In this document: piece by piece, positions 37,120-46,372 of the stretch
Numbering within the stretch: the stretch's first letter is position 1
Layout: every line of letters begins with the position of its first letter
Assembly: GCA_016714025.1 (NCBI GenBank)
Contig: JADJOB010000002.1
Location: forward strand, 541,501-605,500
Direction of reading: 5' to 3'
DNA from: Saprospiraceae bacterium
GTDB lineage: Bacteria; Bacteroidota; Bacteroidia; Chitinophagales; Saprospiraceae
DNA: 64,000 bases
Notes under the pieces: generated by a model
The model's database searches: none
Told to the model about the DNA's origin: nothing
The model's input: only the letters and a program-made list of their open reading frames with translations
Made by a program: the position numbers and the translations under genes

Positions 37120-37147
37120 GCCAAAATTTAAACCTCAAAGTCGAATC

Positions 37148-37369
37148 CTAAAATCGACTGTACTCCAATATATTTTGTAAACTGGCAGGATGCGCATTAA
37201 ACATCGCCTTTGGGAGAAACTGTTTTGCTTCTCTTAATAAACGTTGTTCTTCCTGCAATTCAAAATCATTGATCAAACACTCTTCAAGCATTTGATTTTC
37301 TGTGACGCTGCATTCTTGATAAACAAAACGGAGTAATTGAAATGATGTAAACGTATCTACCATAGGCAT
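37148..37369 (-). CDS. Small hypothetical protein
   Basis: 73 residues, acidic and helical (VDTFTSFQLLRFVYQECSV, MLEECLINDFELQEEQRLL). It looks like a real small gene by composition, but I do not recognise the family and see no motif, signal peptide or membrane segment. It lies convergent to the cytochrome gene with a 28 bp gap. Confidence 0.55.
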   Translation of the reverse strand: MPMVDTFTSFQLLRFVYQECSVTENQMLEECLINDFELQEEQRLLREAKQFLPKAMFNAHPASLQNILEYSRF

Positions 37370-37835
37370 TTTTGTTACTATAAAACAAGATTTTGTAGCT
37401 TTTTATTGTTTCACTTTGCTTTTTTTTAAAAGAGAGCCATGAATCCCCTTTTTACCATGCAATCCCTGCTTATCTATTAATTCCAAATAAAATCTCCGAC
37501 TCAGCTCAAGTCCCCGTAAACATTGGGCTTCCCACAGATTTTAAAATTTATTTATCCGATTTTATAAAAAATTGGCATAGTATTAGAATAATATACAATA
37601 TGTAACGTAAAAATGATTATCACTAAAAACGATATAAAAGAAGTAGTTTTCTTTATTTGAGACCTTTAGTCACCTGTAAATACGATGGTATTTACAGGTG
37701 CTATATTTATATATATATGGATATTTATTTTAGCCAAACATCTCAGAATGGCTTTACTAAATTCTAAATTGCAGATCGGCAACAACTGATTTCAAAATCC
37801 ATTTAAACGTAAAATGGATTATCAATACCCCCTCC
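37370..37835. other. Non-coding stretch with a perfect hairpin
   Basis: About 470 bases without an ORF. The only strong structure is the hairpin at 37671-37700, listed separately; the rest is AT-rich and unremarkable. Confidence 0.4.
37671..37700. terminator. Perfect 13-bp hairpin (terminator-like)
   Basis: Stem CACCTGTAAATAC/GTATTTACAGGTG with a GATG tetraloop, followed by an AT-rich but not T-only stretch. It is not directly after any gene, so the terminator role is uncertain. Confidence 0.4.
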
Positions 37836-37917
37836 AAATCCGTCCCGCGGTAACGCGGAAAATCCACTCCGCTCGCATAATCCGTCCCGCGAGCACGCGG
37901 GATGTCCGCTCCACTCC
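37836..37917. repeat. Dispersed intergenic repeat, copy B
   Basis: Two GC-rich subunits (ATCCGTCCCGCGGTAACGCG and ATCCGTCCCGCGAGCACGCG starts) whose reverse complement matches 9371-9453. Followed by AATTCTTAAT-rich sequence, as is the other copy. Confidence 0.65.
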
Positions 37918-37939
37918 CATAATTCTTAATTTTTAATTC

Positions 37940-38713
37940 TTAATTCTTAATTGATTCCTCCGGGTCCCAAAAATACTTTTCCAAATCCTGCACCTTATCC
38001 TCTTTAACCGGAACTCCTTCTGCGCGAAGTAAACGAGCCATACGTTTTCCGGCTTCTCCAAACATCAGGCGACCACTTAATTCACCCTTCACATTAACCA
38101 CACGATGTGCCGGGATATCATGAACATCGCCTTTTAATTGATTCAGCGCCCAACCTACCATTCGTGCTGAACCCAATGAAAGATAATTTGCAATGGCTCC
38201 ATAATTGCATACACGACCTTTTGGGATTAAACGGACCAAATCATAGACTTGATCAAAATAATGATCCTGTTTTAAAAATTCATTCTTGTAAAATGTGAGA
38301 GCCTGGTTTTCTGCATCTCGCATAGCAGTTTTATCTGCATCCGATTTATCTTTAAATCCTATAAAATGCAATATCCCATGAATGATGACTCTTAACAATT
38401 CTAAACTTTCATCTTCCTTAAATTTCTTTGCATTGTCTTTGACCCGATCGATGCTGATATACAATTCACCTGAAATTGGTTCTGCACTCAATGGAAAACT
38501 TAAGATGTCTGTATAATAATCATGCTGCAGGTATTTCTTATTTAAATCTAAAAGAAATGCATCGTTGCAAAAGATGACTGTGATCGTATCGGCTTTCTTA
38601 TCATACTGCTGAATTGTTTTCTCAATCCACTGCCTAACTTTTCGGGAATTAAACTCAAAGGGATCGACCTGATATTCAAATGCTATCTTAGCTTTCATAC
38701 GTTCTTCAAACAA
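37940..38713 (-). CDS. ybeY: YbeY endoribonuclease fused in frame to an alkyltransferase-like (ATL/MGMT-fold) protein
   Basis: 257 residues. Residues 1 to about 143 are YbeY (16S rRNA maturation RNase): SGELYISIDRV and the metal motif HGILHFIGFKDKSDADK with two of the usual His. From about 150 an MGMT-like DNA-binding domain follows (VYDLVRLIPKGRVCNYGAIA, SARMVGWALN, IPAHRVVN). The active-site PCHR is PAHR, so it cannot transfer alkyl groups and is an ATL protein, which flags O6-alkylguanine. The joint may be artificial: one more T in the T5 run (plus strand 38274-38278) would end YbeY about ten codons later and create an ATG start for ATL. Partner phoH is at 10.1 kb. Confidence 0.85.
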   Translation of the reverse strand: MFEERMKAKIAFEYQVDPFEFNSRKVRQWIEKTIQQYDKKADTITVIFCNDAFLLDLNKKYLQHDYYTDILSFPLSAEPISGELYISIDRVKDNAKKFKEDESLELLRVIIHGILHFIGFKDKSDADKTAMRDAENQALTFYKNEFLKQDHYFDQVYDLVRLIPKGRVCNYGAIANYLSLGSARMVGWALNQLKGDVHDIPAHRVVNVKGELSGRLMFGEAGKRMARLLRAEGVPVKEDKVQDLEKYFWDPEESIKN

Positions 38714-38862
38714 AGGTATAAAGCTTCTGCAGATCTACGAATGAAGAAAATTTACAACGACTAAATTTTACAATGAGTCGGTAAACCCAGCATTTACCAG
38801 CCTTGGTGATGTGTTTTAATATAAAATTGGATTACTCCGTAAAATTTGTTTGGCGAGCTTGC

Positions 38863-39249
38863 TTAAACGATAAACTTAATTTCTACCGTACGCCCATTAT
38901 CAGAAAAAACAACGCGATCCGATAATTTTTGCATTAAGAAAACGCCTCGTCCGCCGCAGGTTTCAATATTTTCAGGAAGCGTCGGATCCGGAATCGCTGC
39001 AGGATCAAATCCCTTGCCTTCATCAGAAATTCGAAAACAAATGTGCTTTCGCTGACGCGTCGTTTTTACACAAACAAACTTACGTGCATCGGACTGATTT
39101 CCGTGCAAAATTGCATTATTAACAGCTTCTGTAATGGATACCAATACATTTGGGTATAAGGTATGATCCAATTGATATTCCTTGAATATCTGTTCCAGGT
39201 ATTCTTCTATCTTGGCTATGTTATCCGGTACAGAAGAAATTTTAATCAT
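38863..39249 (-). CDS. HATPase-type ATP-binding regulator (RsbW/anti-sigma-factor-like)
   Basis: 128 residues from the ATG at 39249. It has an N-box VSITEAVNNAILHGN, G1 motif ISDEGKGFDP and G2 GGRGVFLMQKLSD, the GHKL ATPase pattern of serine-protein kinases such as RsbW and SpoIIAB. The ATG overlaps the DUF4175 stop as ATGA, so translation is coupled and the longer frame from 39333 is rejected. No sigma or STAS partner is nearby; the target is unknown. It precedes ybeY by 149 bp. Confidence 0.85.
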   Translation of the reverse strand: MIKISSVPDNIAKIEEYLEQIFKEYQLDHTLYPNVLVSITEAVNNAILHGNQSDARKFVCVKTTRQRKHICFRISDEGKGFDPAAIPDPTLPENIETCGGRGVFLMQKLSDRVVFSDNGRTVEIKFIV

Positions 39250-42200
39250 CCCTGCTTTTTGAGATTTTGATAATACTGCTCGACCAGTTTCTTGTAAAAA
39301 GGTTTTAAATCCGGTGAAACTTGTTTGAACCATTCTGTTTCAGCCTGCCTTTGTTTTAAATATTCTTCAAGGGCTGCTGGCATTTTACGCACAATATTCG
39401 TACCAGTTTCTGATTTTCGTTTTTCATCCCAGTCACGCTCGCGTTCTGCACGATCCGCTTCAAGCAATCGGGTTGTGATTTCCTGTTGTCTGCGAAGCAT
39501 GTCATTGTTCAACTGCTTGTTGACCAATTGCTTTTCCATTTTCTCCATTTCATCTAAAATTTCCTGGGCCTGCTTGGTCCCTCCACCACTTTGCTTTTTC
39601 TCATCTTCCTGTTCTTGCAACATCTTTTTCAGCTTTGCTTGCTTGGCAGCCAACTCTGCAAATTCCTGTGCAGTACCTGATTTTCCATTTTGCATTTTCT
39701 GCAATTGCTCCTGCATCCCTTTCTGCATGTTTTTCTGGCCTTCCGTTATTTTATCGGATGGGACTTTGCCTTTCTTACCACCTTTGCCACTTTTATTGCC
39801 GGGTTTCTTACATGCTTTCTTTCCGGGTTTATCGCAGGAACTGTTGCATTCCTTTTGTTTATCATCCAATGATTCAGAGAGCATTACCGCCAGATCATTC
39901 AGATTTTTCATAATCCGTCGTTGATTGTTGGAAGCTTCACCACTCCTTCGCTCTTCTAATAAATCGATGCCTTTTTTAAAGTTCTCATTGATCTCGCTGA
40001 TCTTTTCCATTACAAAGGATTGAATATCTACAATCCGTTGGCTGAGCACTTCCAGGGTATCCTGTACAATTTTAAAATTATCCTTAATCTTAAACTGATC
40101 TTGCAATAAAGTCAGGTAATGCGGTGTTTGCGGATTTAAACTGGCCATTTCATTGGTCACCTGCTCCTGATCAAAAGACAGTCCCACTAAGTTTTCAAGC
40201 AACTGCCTTAACATGCGTGCATCTTCTTCTGCCTGCTCCTGATCTGATTCTTGCATCTCTCCTTCCATTTTACTGGCCATTTCCTTCATTTTATCTGAAG
40301 CTTGTTTTTGCTTTTTGGATGCACCGCTGTTATTGGATTTACTCAATTCATTTTTTGAATCGTTCAAATCATTTTTAATATCCTTAGTTTGTTCTTTTTG
40401 TCTTCCAGTTTACGAGGTGATTTTAATTCCTCGTTTTTCTTTTTGATCTCCTCTTGCTTTTTAGCCAGTTCATCAAATTTCTTATTGATGGAATCTTGTT
40501 TGTTTTTCAATGACTCCTGATCTTCAGATTTTTTTTCTGTCTTCTCTGCCAATTGCTCTTGCTTTTCAGCAAGTTTATTTAATTCATTGATCTGGTCTTT
40601 CAGATTTTTCTCAACTTCCAATTGTTTAAATAATTGAAGCAGTCGATCCATTTCTTTGGTCAGATCTGTATTTTGTTTTTCAAATTGTTCAGACATTTGA
40701 ATCGCCTGGTCCTTATTGAGCTCATTCATTAAATTTTGAATTTGCTCCATGAGTTTTTTAATCTCATCGTTGCCGGTTTCATTAAACAGTTTTTGCAATT
40801 GCTCTTGCTTCTCCTGCAAACTCTCATCCGGATTGCGTTGTTTCTTTAAATTTTCCTCCAGCTTCTTTTTTGCATCTTCGAATTGTTCCTGCAATTTTTT
40901 CTGCTGCTCGGTCATTTTCTCAAGGTCTTTCTTGGTTTGCCAATCCAGACTTTTCTTTTGCCGAAGTTTATCTTTGTAGTCTCCTAATTTTTCTAATAAT
41001 TTTTTAGATTGTTTAACCGCATCTTCCAAATTATCTTTAATGGCTTCATTGTTGATTTCTTCCTTCTGTGCCAACTCTTCGTCAGAAGCTTCCTTGTATT
41101 CTAAAAATTGGCTTCTGGATGATTTGCTGCCATTGATTCCATCATTATCCCAAACTTCAAAATAATAATGGATAGATTCTCCGGGTGCTAATTCAAATTG
41201 ACTTGCATCAAAAACATAATTAAAACTACCGCTTGCTTTATTGATAGTAGCCTGAACCGCTTTGGTTTGCAGCGCTGATTCGGTACCGTCTTTTTTCTTA
41301 ATGGAATAGTTAAAATTTAAATTGCGGATTCCGTAATCATCTGAAAAGTCTCCGCTGTAATAACGAACTTTCCAATCGGTACTGTCTTCAAATTGATCGA
41401 CTTGAATTTGAGGAAACTGATCGGGAATTGTACTGATCTGATAATTTACTGAATCGGTATTTTTAAGTTGGTTGTTTTGAAGATAAAGTGAATACGATTG
41501 ATCTTTCAGTACTTTTTCGAAAATTGAAAATCGTGTTCACCCTGACGTGAAATCTCAAGTTGCGATTTATCTTCACTGGATTTAAAATACAGATGATCTG
41601 TATAAGCCATATTAAAGTTCCATCGAACTTTAGTTCCAACAGGTATGATCAGGTCTCCTGTATTTTCCAACAGTTCATTTTTCTTTCCTATATAGCCTGG
41701 GTATTCCAGGTGCACCTGAAACGATTGGATCACCGGTTTCATGATGACTTTCAAAGTATATTCCGGCGAAACGATGTTGCCCGCAAACAATTTAAAAGGA
41801 AGGTCTTTCTGAACATTACTAAACGTATAGCTAAATTCATCCGGACGATCTTTCTTTAAACGATATTGAAAATGATCTACATCAATATAAGCTTCAGCGG
41901 GTGTTGTGCTTCCGTCAATTTTAATTTTTAATTCAAAAGTACCGTTTTGTTCGACATGCAATTCTTCCGATTCCAATTTGAAATGAAATGGCGCTTCCTT
42001 TTCAAAATCCTTATTGATTTGGATTAATCTTTGTGTCGGTTTTTGAATCATTCCGGGAGCCCACACCAGCAAAGAAAATAATATCAATAATGGAGCGATT
42101 GCATATTGGATGTATTTGCGGTTTTTTTGCAGGTCAATTGCCTGAACAAACGGAATGGGATTTAACTCAACTGATTTTTGTTGAATGCTGGCTTCAATTA

Positions 42201-42588
42201 AACTCCGGTCAGAATAATTAACCGATTGCGATTTAAGCTGAAGTACATTTAATAATTTATCCTCGACATCAGAAAAATGCGTGCCTATAATTTTTGCCGC
42301 TTCTTCGTGTGAAATCAATTTGCCAAGCTGGAAATAATGCATCAGCGGCGTTATGATCCAATACCAAAGGCTAAATCCAAACAATCCGAGGTATGAAAAA
42401 CTTAAAACCGTCCGCACCGATTTACTGAAATAAAATTGATTCTCAAGCAGGTTATAAGCCAGAAATACCAGGGTAAGTAATCCGGTAAAATACAGGGCAC
42501 CCCGGATCAATTGATTGATATAAAATTTCCGGGTAAACTGATCAATTTTTAAAATGAGCTGATCGTAGTAATTTTCATTCCATAGCAT
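39246..42588 (-). CDS. DUF4175 family membrane protein, reading frame broken at two A5 runs
   Basis: Read with two -1 shifts the gene encodes about 1,114 residues, a normal DUF4175 length. The N-terminus has two membrane segments and a third near residue 170, then beta-rich domains, then a long Lys/Gln/Glu coiled coil and a Gly/Lys/Met-rich part. Frame 1 (42588-41506) stops just after AAA AAG at 41513-41517. The next frame, open with no start of its own, continues VLKDQSYSLYLQNNQL through to 40364. The second shift is at AAA AAG near 40395-40399, continuing KEQTKDIKNDLND to the stop at 39246. Both are cured by adding one A. The function of the family is unknown; an envelope role is likely. 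Followed by the HATPase regulator with an ATGA overlap. Confidence 0.82.
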
Positions 42589-42708
42589 AATGAAGCATAA
42601 ATTATATAAAACGCAAAATAGGTCTAAATAATTTCAAAATTGAATTATTTAACGTTTTGAAATCAGGCTTTCAGACAATAGCAAGAACAACCAAAAAGCC
42701 TCCCGGGT

Positions 42709-43523
42709 TTAGCCGGATACGTCAAAATCGCGAAGGGCACTATTCAAGCTAACTTTCTTATCGGTAGATTCTTTGCGCTGCCCAATAATTAAAGCGCAGG
42801 GTACCTGGTAATTGCCTGCCGGGTATTCCTTGGTATAAGATCCCGGAATCACTACAGCTCTTGGGGGCACATAGCCTTTATATTTTACTGGTTCTGTACC
42901 AGTTACGTCAATAATATGGGTAGATCCGGTGATCACTACATTAGCGCCCAAAACGGCTTCTGAGCCGATATGGGCTCCTTCCACAATAATGCACCGGGAG
43001 CCAATAAAGGCATTGTCTTCAATAATATTGGGTTTTGCCTGCGGGGGCTCCAATACGCCTCCAATTCCGACTCCGCCCGCCAAATGCACATTTTTGCCGA
43101 TTTGGGCACAAGAACCTACTGTAGCCCAGGTGTCAACCATGGTTCCTGCACCGACATAAGCTCCAATGTTGACAAAACTTGGCATCAGGATGACACCGGG
43201 TTCGATAAATGATCCATAACGGGTAATTGCACCCGGCAATGCACGAATTCCAAGTTTTTCAAATTCCCGTTTTGGCATGATCTTATCATAAAACTCCAGA
43301 TCACCGGCCTGGATCAATTTATTTTCAGAGATAGGAAAATAAAGCAAAATGGCTTTCTTAATCCATTCGTTGACGATCCATTCTTCTCCTTTTTTTCTGC
43401 TACCCGAAGCTTACCGGCATCAAGCATAGCAATTACCTGGTGTATGGCCGCTTTTACTAAGGGATCGCTTAAAAGACTCCGGTCTTCCCAGGCATTTTCT
43501 ATGGTTTGTATGGTTGCATTCAT
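42709..43523 (-). CDS. dapD: Tetrahydrodipicolinate N-succinyltransferase, frameshifted at an A7 run
   Basis: Succinylates tetrahydrodipicolinate in lysine/diaminopimelate synthesis. The left-handed beta-helix part is complete (GAYVGAGTMVDTWATVG, GGVGIGGVLEPPQA, EDNAFIGSRCIIVEGA). The first ~47 residues are in another frame, and the break is at a 7-A run (plus strand T at 43390-43396). With one more A the joined sequence reads VAEKKGEEWIVNEWIKKAI and gives 271 residues, matching the family. Because DapD is normally essential, a sequencing error or slippage is more likely than gene loss. It starts 2 bp after the PAP2-like gene. Confidence 0.88.
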
Positions 43524-43525
43524 GA

Positions 43526-44200
43526 TTAAAAAATGTATGTAAAGGCCAATATAGAAGAAATTATTCCAACAAAATAACCTAAATAGATTTCATCTGCGGT
43601 ATGGGCATTTAAATAGAGCCGGCATGTGCCGATCCAGCCTCCGATCACACAAGAAATTGCAATCAAATGATTGACATTAAAAGCAGATAAACCACTTTTA
43701 AGAAATCTAAAATTAAGCAATGAGGTCTCTAAATGATTAAAGCGCAGCAAAACCCAAAAAGCGATAAAAGCACCAAAGGCGATGCTGTGCAAACTGATTT
43801 TTAATTTGGTATTGATTGCGAAGGCCATAAAAATGGAAATAATCGAAGCCAATATAAAGCAGATCATCAATTTTGGAATTTGCCCCTGCGATTTCAGATT
43901 GACATACATCCAAAGATAAAATACGGCACATATAATCAAGGGACCAAATCGATCGGTACGCTCCCGCATTTCAAAACTTTGAATAAATCCCGTAAATCGG
44001 AGCAAAGCAAATCCGATAGCCGGAACAAAACAAGTATAAATAAATAATAAAATCAACAACAAGCTTTGTTCACTCCAATGCATGGATCCAAACAAATGCG
44101 GATTCAGACACAACACTAAAAATAACGAATAAAACAAAACCAGCAATGGATGAAACAGGTAAGAAGATATGTTGGCGAGTATGCGCATTAATGAATGCAA
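43526..44200 (-). CDS. PAP2-like multipass membrane protein
   Basis: 224 residues with six or seven membrane segments. The C-terminal part reads KISLHSIAFGA and RLYLNAHTADEIYLGYFVGI, matching the Ser-x-His and Arg-(x5)-His motifs of PAP2 phosphatases. The first motif (KxxxxxxRP) is less clear, so activity is uncertain. PAP2 enzymes dephosphorylate lipid phosphates such as undecaprenyl pyrophosphate. It is immediately upstream of dapD (2 bp), so the two should share a transcript. Confidence 0.65.
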   Translation of the reverse strand: MHSLMRILANISSYLFHPLLVLFYSLFLVLCLNPHLFGSMHWSEQSLLLILLFIYTCFVPAIGFALLRFTGFIQSFEMRERTDRFGPLIICAVFYLWMYVNLKSQGQIPKLMICFILASIISIFMAFAINTKLKISLHSIAFGAFIAFWVLLRFNHLETSLLNFRFLKSGLSAFNVNHLIAISCVIGGWIGTCRLYLNAHTADEIYLGYFVGIISSILAFTYIF

Positions 44201-44220
44201 AGCTAATTAATTTTCAATCG

Positions 44221-44520
44221 CCATGAATGAAGAAGGAGGAAAAGCCACGAATGCACGAATTAAGGACGAATGAAGAAGTAGGAGTTGCCACGAATGCACG
44301 AATTAAAGACGAATTGAAGAAGATAGGAGTTGCCACGAATGCACGAATTAAAGACGAATTGAAGAAGTAGGAGTTGCCACGAATGCACGAATTAAAGACG
44401 AATTATTTAATTATACTTCGAATCTTCATTCGTGTCTTCATTCGTGTCTTCATTCGTGCATTCGTGGCTAATCTTCGCATTTCCATTCGTGCATTCGTGG
44501 CTAATCTTCCCATATCCATT
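44221..44520. repeat. Palindromic array of CACGAATGCACGAAT repeats (array 1)
   Basis: Four tandem copies of GCCACGAATGCACGAATTAA (period 43-46 bp) are followed by inverted copies ATTCGTGCATTCGTGGCTAA at 44454-44506. The whole forms a large imperfect hairpin in the gap between the PAP2-like gene and mutL. The same unit occurs in arrays 2 and 3 around the GxxExxY gene. Confidence 0.85.
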
Positions 44521-44527
44521 GTGAAAA

Positions 44528-46318
44528 TTACCTGAATTTTTTAAACAGGTCTTCCAGGCTTAAATGAAAAATACATTTTTTTCCAGACGGACTAGCATAC
44601 GGTATTTCACATAAAAATAATTGCTCAACCAGCGCTTGCATTTCCTCCTGTGTCAAATTTTTACCACGCTTAATGGAACTACTGATTGCCATAGAACGCG
44701 CAATATTTTCCTCCAAAGCCAATTCAAATTCCAGATTGGACTTATACTGATTTAATATCGTCAGAATTAATTCTTGCTCGTTGTATTTCCCTTCAAGCAA
44801 TGCAGGTATCCCATGAATCACAAACGAATCGGATCCAAAATCTTCCATGTCAAATCCCAATTTCTGCAAGTAAGGAAGCAATTCTTTTAATTGCTGTGCA
44901 TCTACTGTGCTCAGATGAAGATTCTGCGGAAAAAGTAAACCTTGCGTTTGCCGGTTTTCAGACTTTAAAAGCAATTTGTAGTATTCATACAACACACGCT
45001 CATGTGCCAATTGCTGATCGATGATGCTGATCCCAGATTTCAATTGCACCAATAAATAACAAGAATGAAACTGCACAATTTTAATTGATTCCGGAACATC
45101 TTCCGCACTTGGTTGAACCATCGTACCAAACGATTGATCCTGGTTTATTTCTGAAGAATAATTGTCCTGTGAAATACCGGAAAAATTCGCCTGCGGACTC
45201 AATTGTTCCCATGAAGCATAGCTGCCACTGCTTTGTACCGGACTTCTATGACCAAATCCAATATCCGGACCATCCATAATCTTGCGAATGCCCACATCAG
45301 AAGAATCAAAATCAATTTGAGGTGTAAGGGAATGTTGCGCCAAACTAAATCGGACCGCCGCTTTTAAAAACTGATAAATCAGACGCTCGTCTTCAAATTT
45401 TATTTCATGCTTGGTGGGGTGGACATTGATATCAATTTGAGTGGGATCAATATTTAAAAACAGGATATAAAAAGGCAAATTTTCAGCAGGAATAATATTT
45501 TCAAAAGCAGCTTTCACTGCATGTTGTAAATAAGCACTTCGAATAAAGCGTCTGTTTACAAACAAGATTTGTTCACCTTTAGCTTTTTTGGATAATTCAG
45601 GTTTACCAATAAATCCGCTGATTTCTACTACATCGGTTTGCGGTGTAACCGGTATTAAAAAATCCTGATATTTTTTTCCATAGATACCAACGATTCGTTG
45701 CTTTAAGCTTCCTGCGGCCAATTGATAAACCAATTGATCGTTGTTAAAAAAACTAAATGATAATTCCGGATATGAAATTGCCTGATAAATAAATTCTTCA
45801 TGAATGTGACGCGATTCAATGCTGTCGTTTTTTAAAAACTTACGCCGCGCAGGCAGATTATAAAATAAATTTCGCACCTGAATTTGTGTACCCGTCGGAC
45901 AAGCACAAGGTTCCAAGGATTTAATTTTTGAATCTGAAATTAAAATTTTGGTACCCGTTGCATCTGCTGCCGGCTTGGTTCGCAATTCCACTTGAGCAAC
46001 CGCTGCAATGGATGCAAGCGCTTCTCCCCGAAATCCTTTGCTTTGAATGTGAAATAAATCTTCCGCAGTATTTATTTTAGAAGTGGCATGACGCTCAAAA
46101 GACATGCGTGCATCGGTGGGCGACATTCCACAACCGTTGTCGTTGATTTGAATCAATACTTTTCCTGCTTCGCGAATAAATAATTTGATGTCAGTGGCTC
46201 CGGAATCTATGGCATTATCCATCAACTCTTTCACAACGGAAGCCGGACGCTGGATGACTTCACCGGCTGCAATCTGGTTTACAATGTGATCTTTAAGTAA
46301 ATGAATAATATCGGGCAT
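44528..46318 (-). CDS. mutL: DNA mismatch repair protein MutL
   Basis: 596 residues. The N-terminal GHKL ATPase is intact (IAAGEVIQRPASVVKELMDNAIDSGAT, DNGCGM, RHATSKI, KGFRGEALASIAAV). The C-terminal endonuclease motif, usually DQHA(x2)E(x4)E, reads DQQLAHERVLYE, and the second metal site (usually CPHGRP) reads ASPSGKK, so nicking activity is doubtful. The linker is Ser/Gln/Pro-rich. MutL couples MutS mismatch recognition to repair. A -7 box TACCTTTG is 20 bases upstream; repeat array 1 lies just after the stop. Confidence 0.93.
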   Translation of the reverse strand: MPDIIHLLKDHIVNQIAAGEVIQRPASVVKELMDNAIDSGATDIKLFIREAGKVLIQINDNGCGMSPTDARMSFERHATSKINTAEDLFHIQSKGFRGEALASIAAVAQVELRTKPAADATGTKILISDSKIKSLEPCACPTGTQIQVRNLFYNLPARRKFLKNDSIESRHIHEEFIYQAISYPELSFSFFNNDQLVYQLAAGSLKQRIVGIYGKKYQDFLIPVTPQTDVVEISGFIGKPELSKKAKGEQILFVNRRFIRSAYLQHAVKAAFENIIPAENLPFYILFLNIDPTQIDINVHPTKHEIKFEDERLIYQFLKAAVRFSLAQHSLTPQIDFDSSDVGIRKIMDGPDIGFGHRSPVQSSGSYASWEQLSPQANFSGISQDNYSSEINQDQSFGTMVQPSAEDVPESIKIVQFHSCYLLVQLKSGISIIDQQLAHERVLYEYYKLLLKSENRQTQGLLFPQNLHLSTVDAQQLKELLPYLQKLGFDMEDFGSDSFVIHGIPALLEGKYNEQELILTILNQYKSNLEFELALEENIARSMAISSSIKRGKNLTQEEMQALVEQLFLCEIPYASPSGKKCIFHLSLEDLFKKFR

Positions 46319-46337
46319 AGCACTTTCAGAAAGAGCC

Positions 46338-46345
46338 CAAAGGTA
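46338..46345 (-). promoter_or_regulatory. Bacteroidota -7 box (TACCTTTG) for mutL
   Basis: Minus-strand TACCTTTG, exact consensus match, 20 bases before the mutL ATG. No clear -33. Confidence 0.45.
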
Positions 46346-46372
46346 GAAGAAAATAGCTATTTACGGATCCCC

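Noticed and set aside
39250..39333. Longer start for the HATPase regulator
   Set aside because: The extra 28 residues overlap the DUF4175 coding end; the ATGA junction gives a natural start.
40364..41074. Separate 236-residue coiled-coil protein starting at TTG 41074
   Set aside because: The frame is open upstream to the break at 41513 with DUF4175-like sequence, so the TTG is internal.
44221..44420. CRISPR-like tandem repeats with 43-46 bp period
   Set aside because: Spacers are nearly the same in each unit and the array ends in inverted copies; same repeat family.
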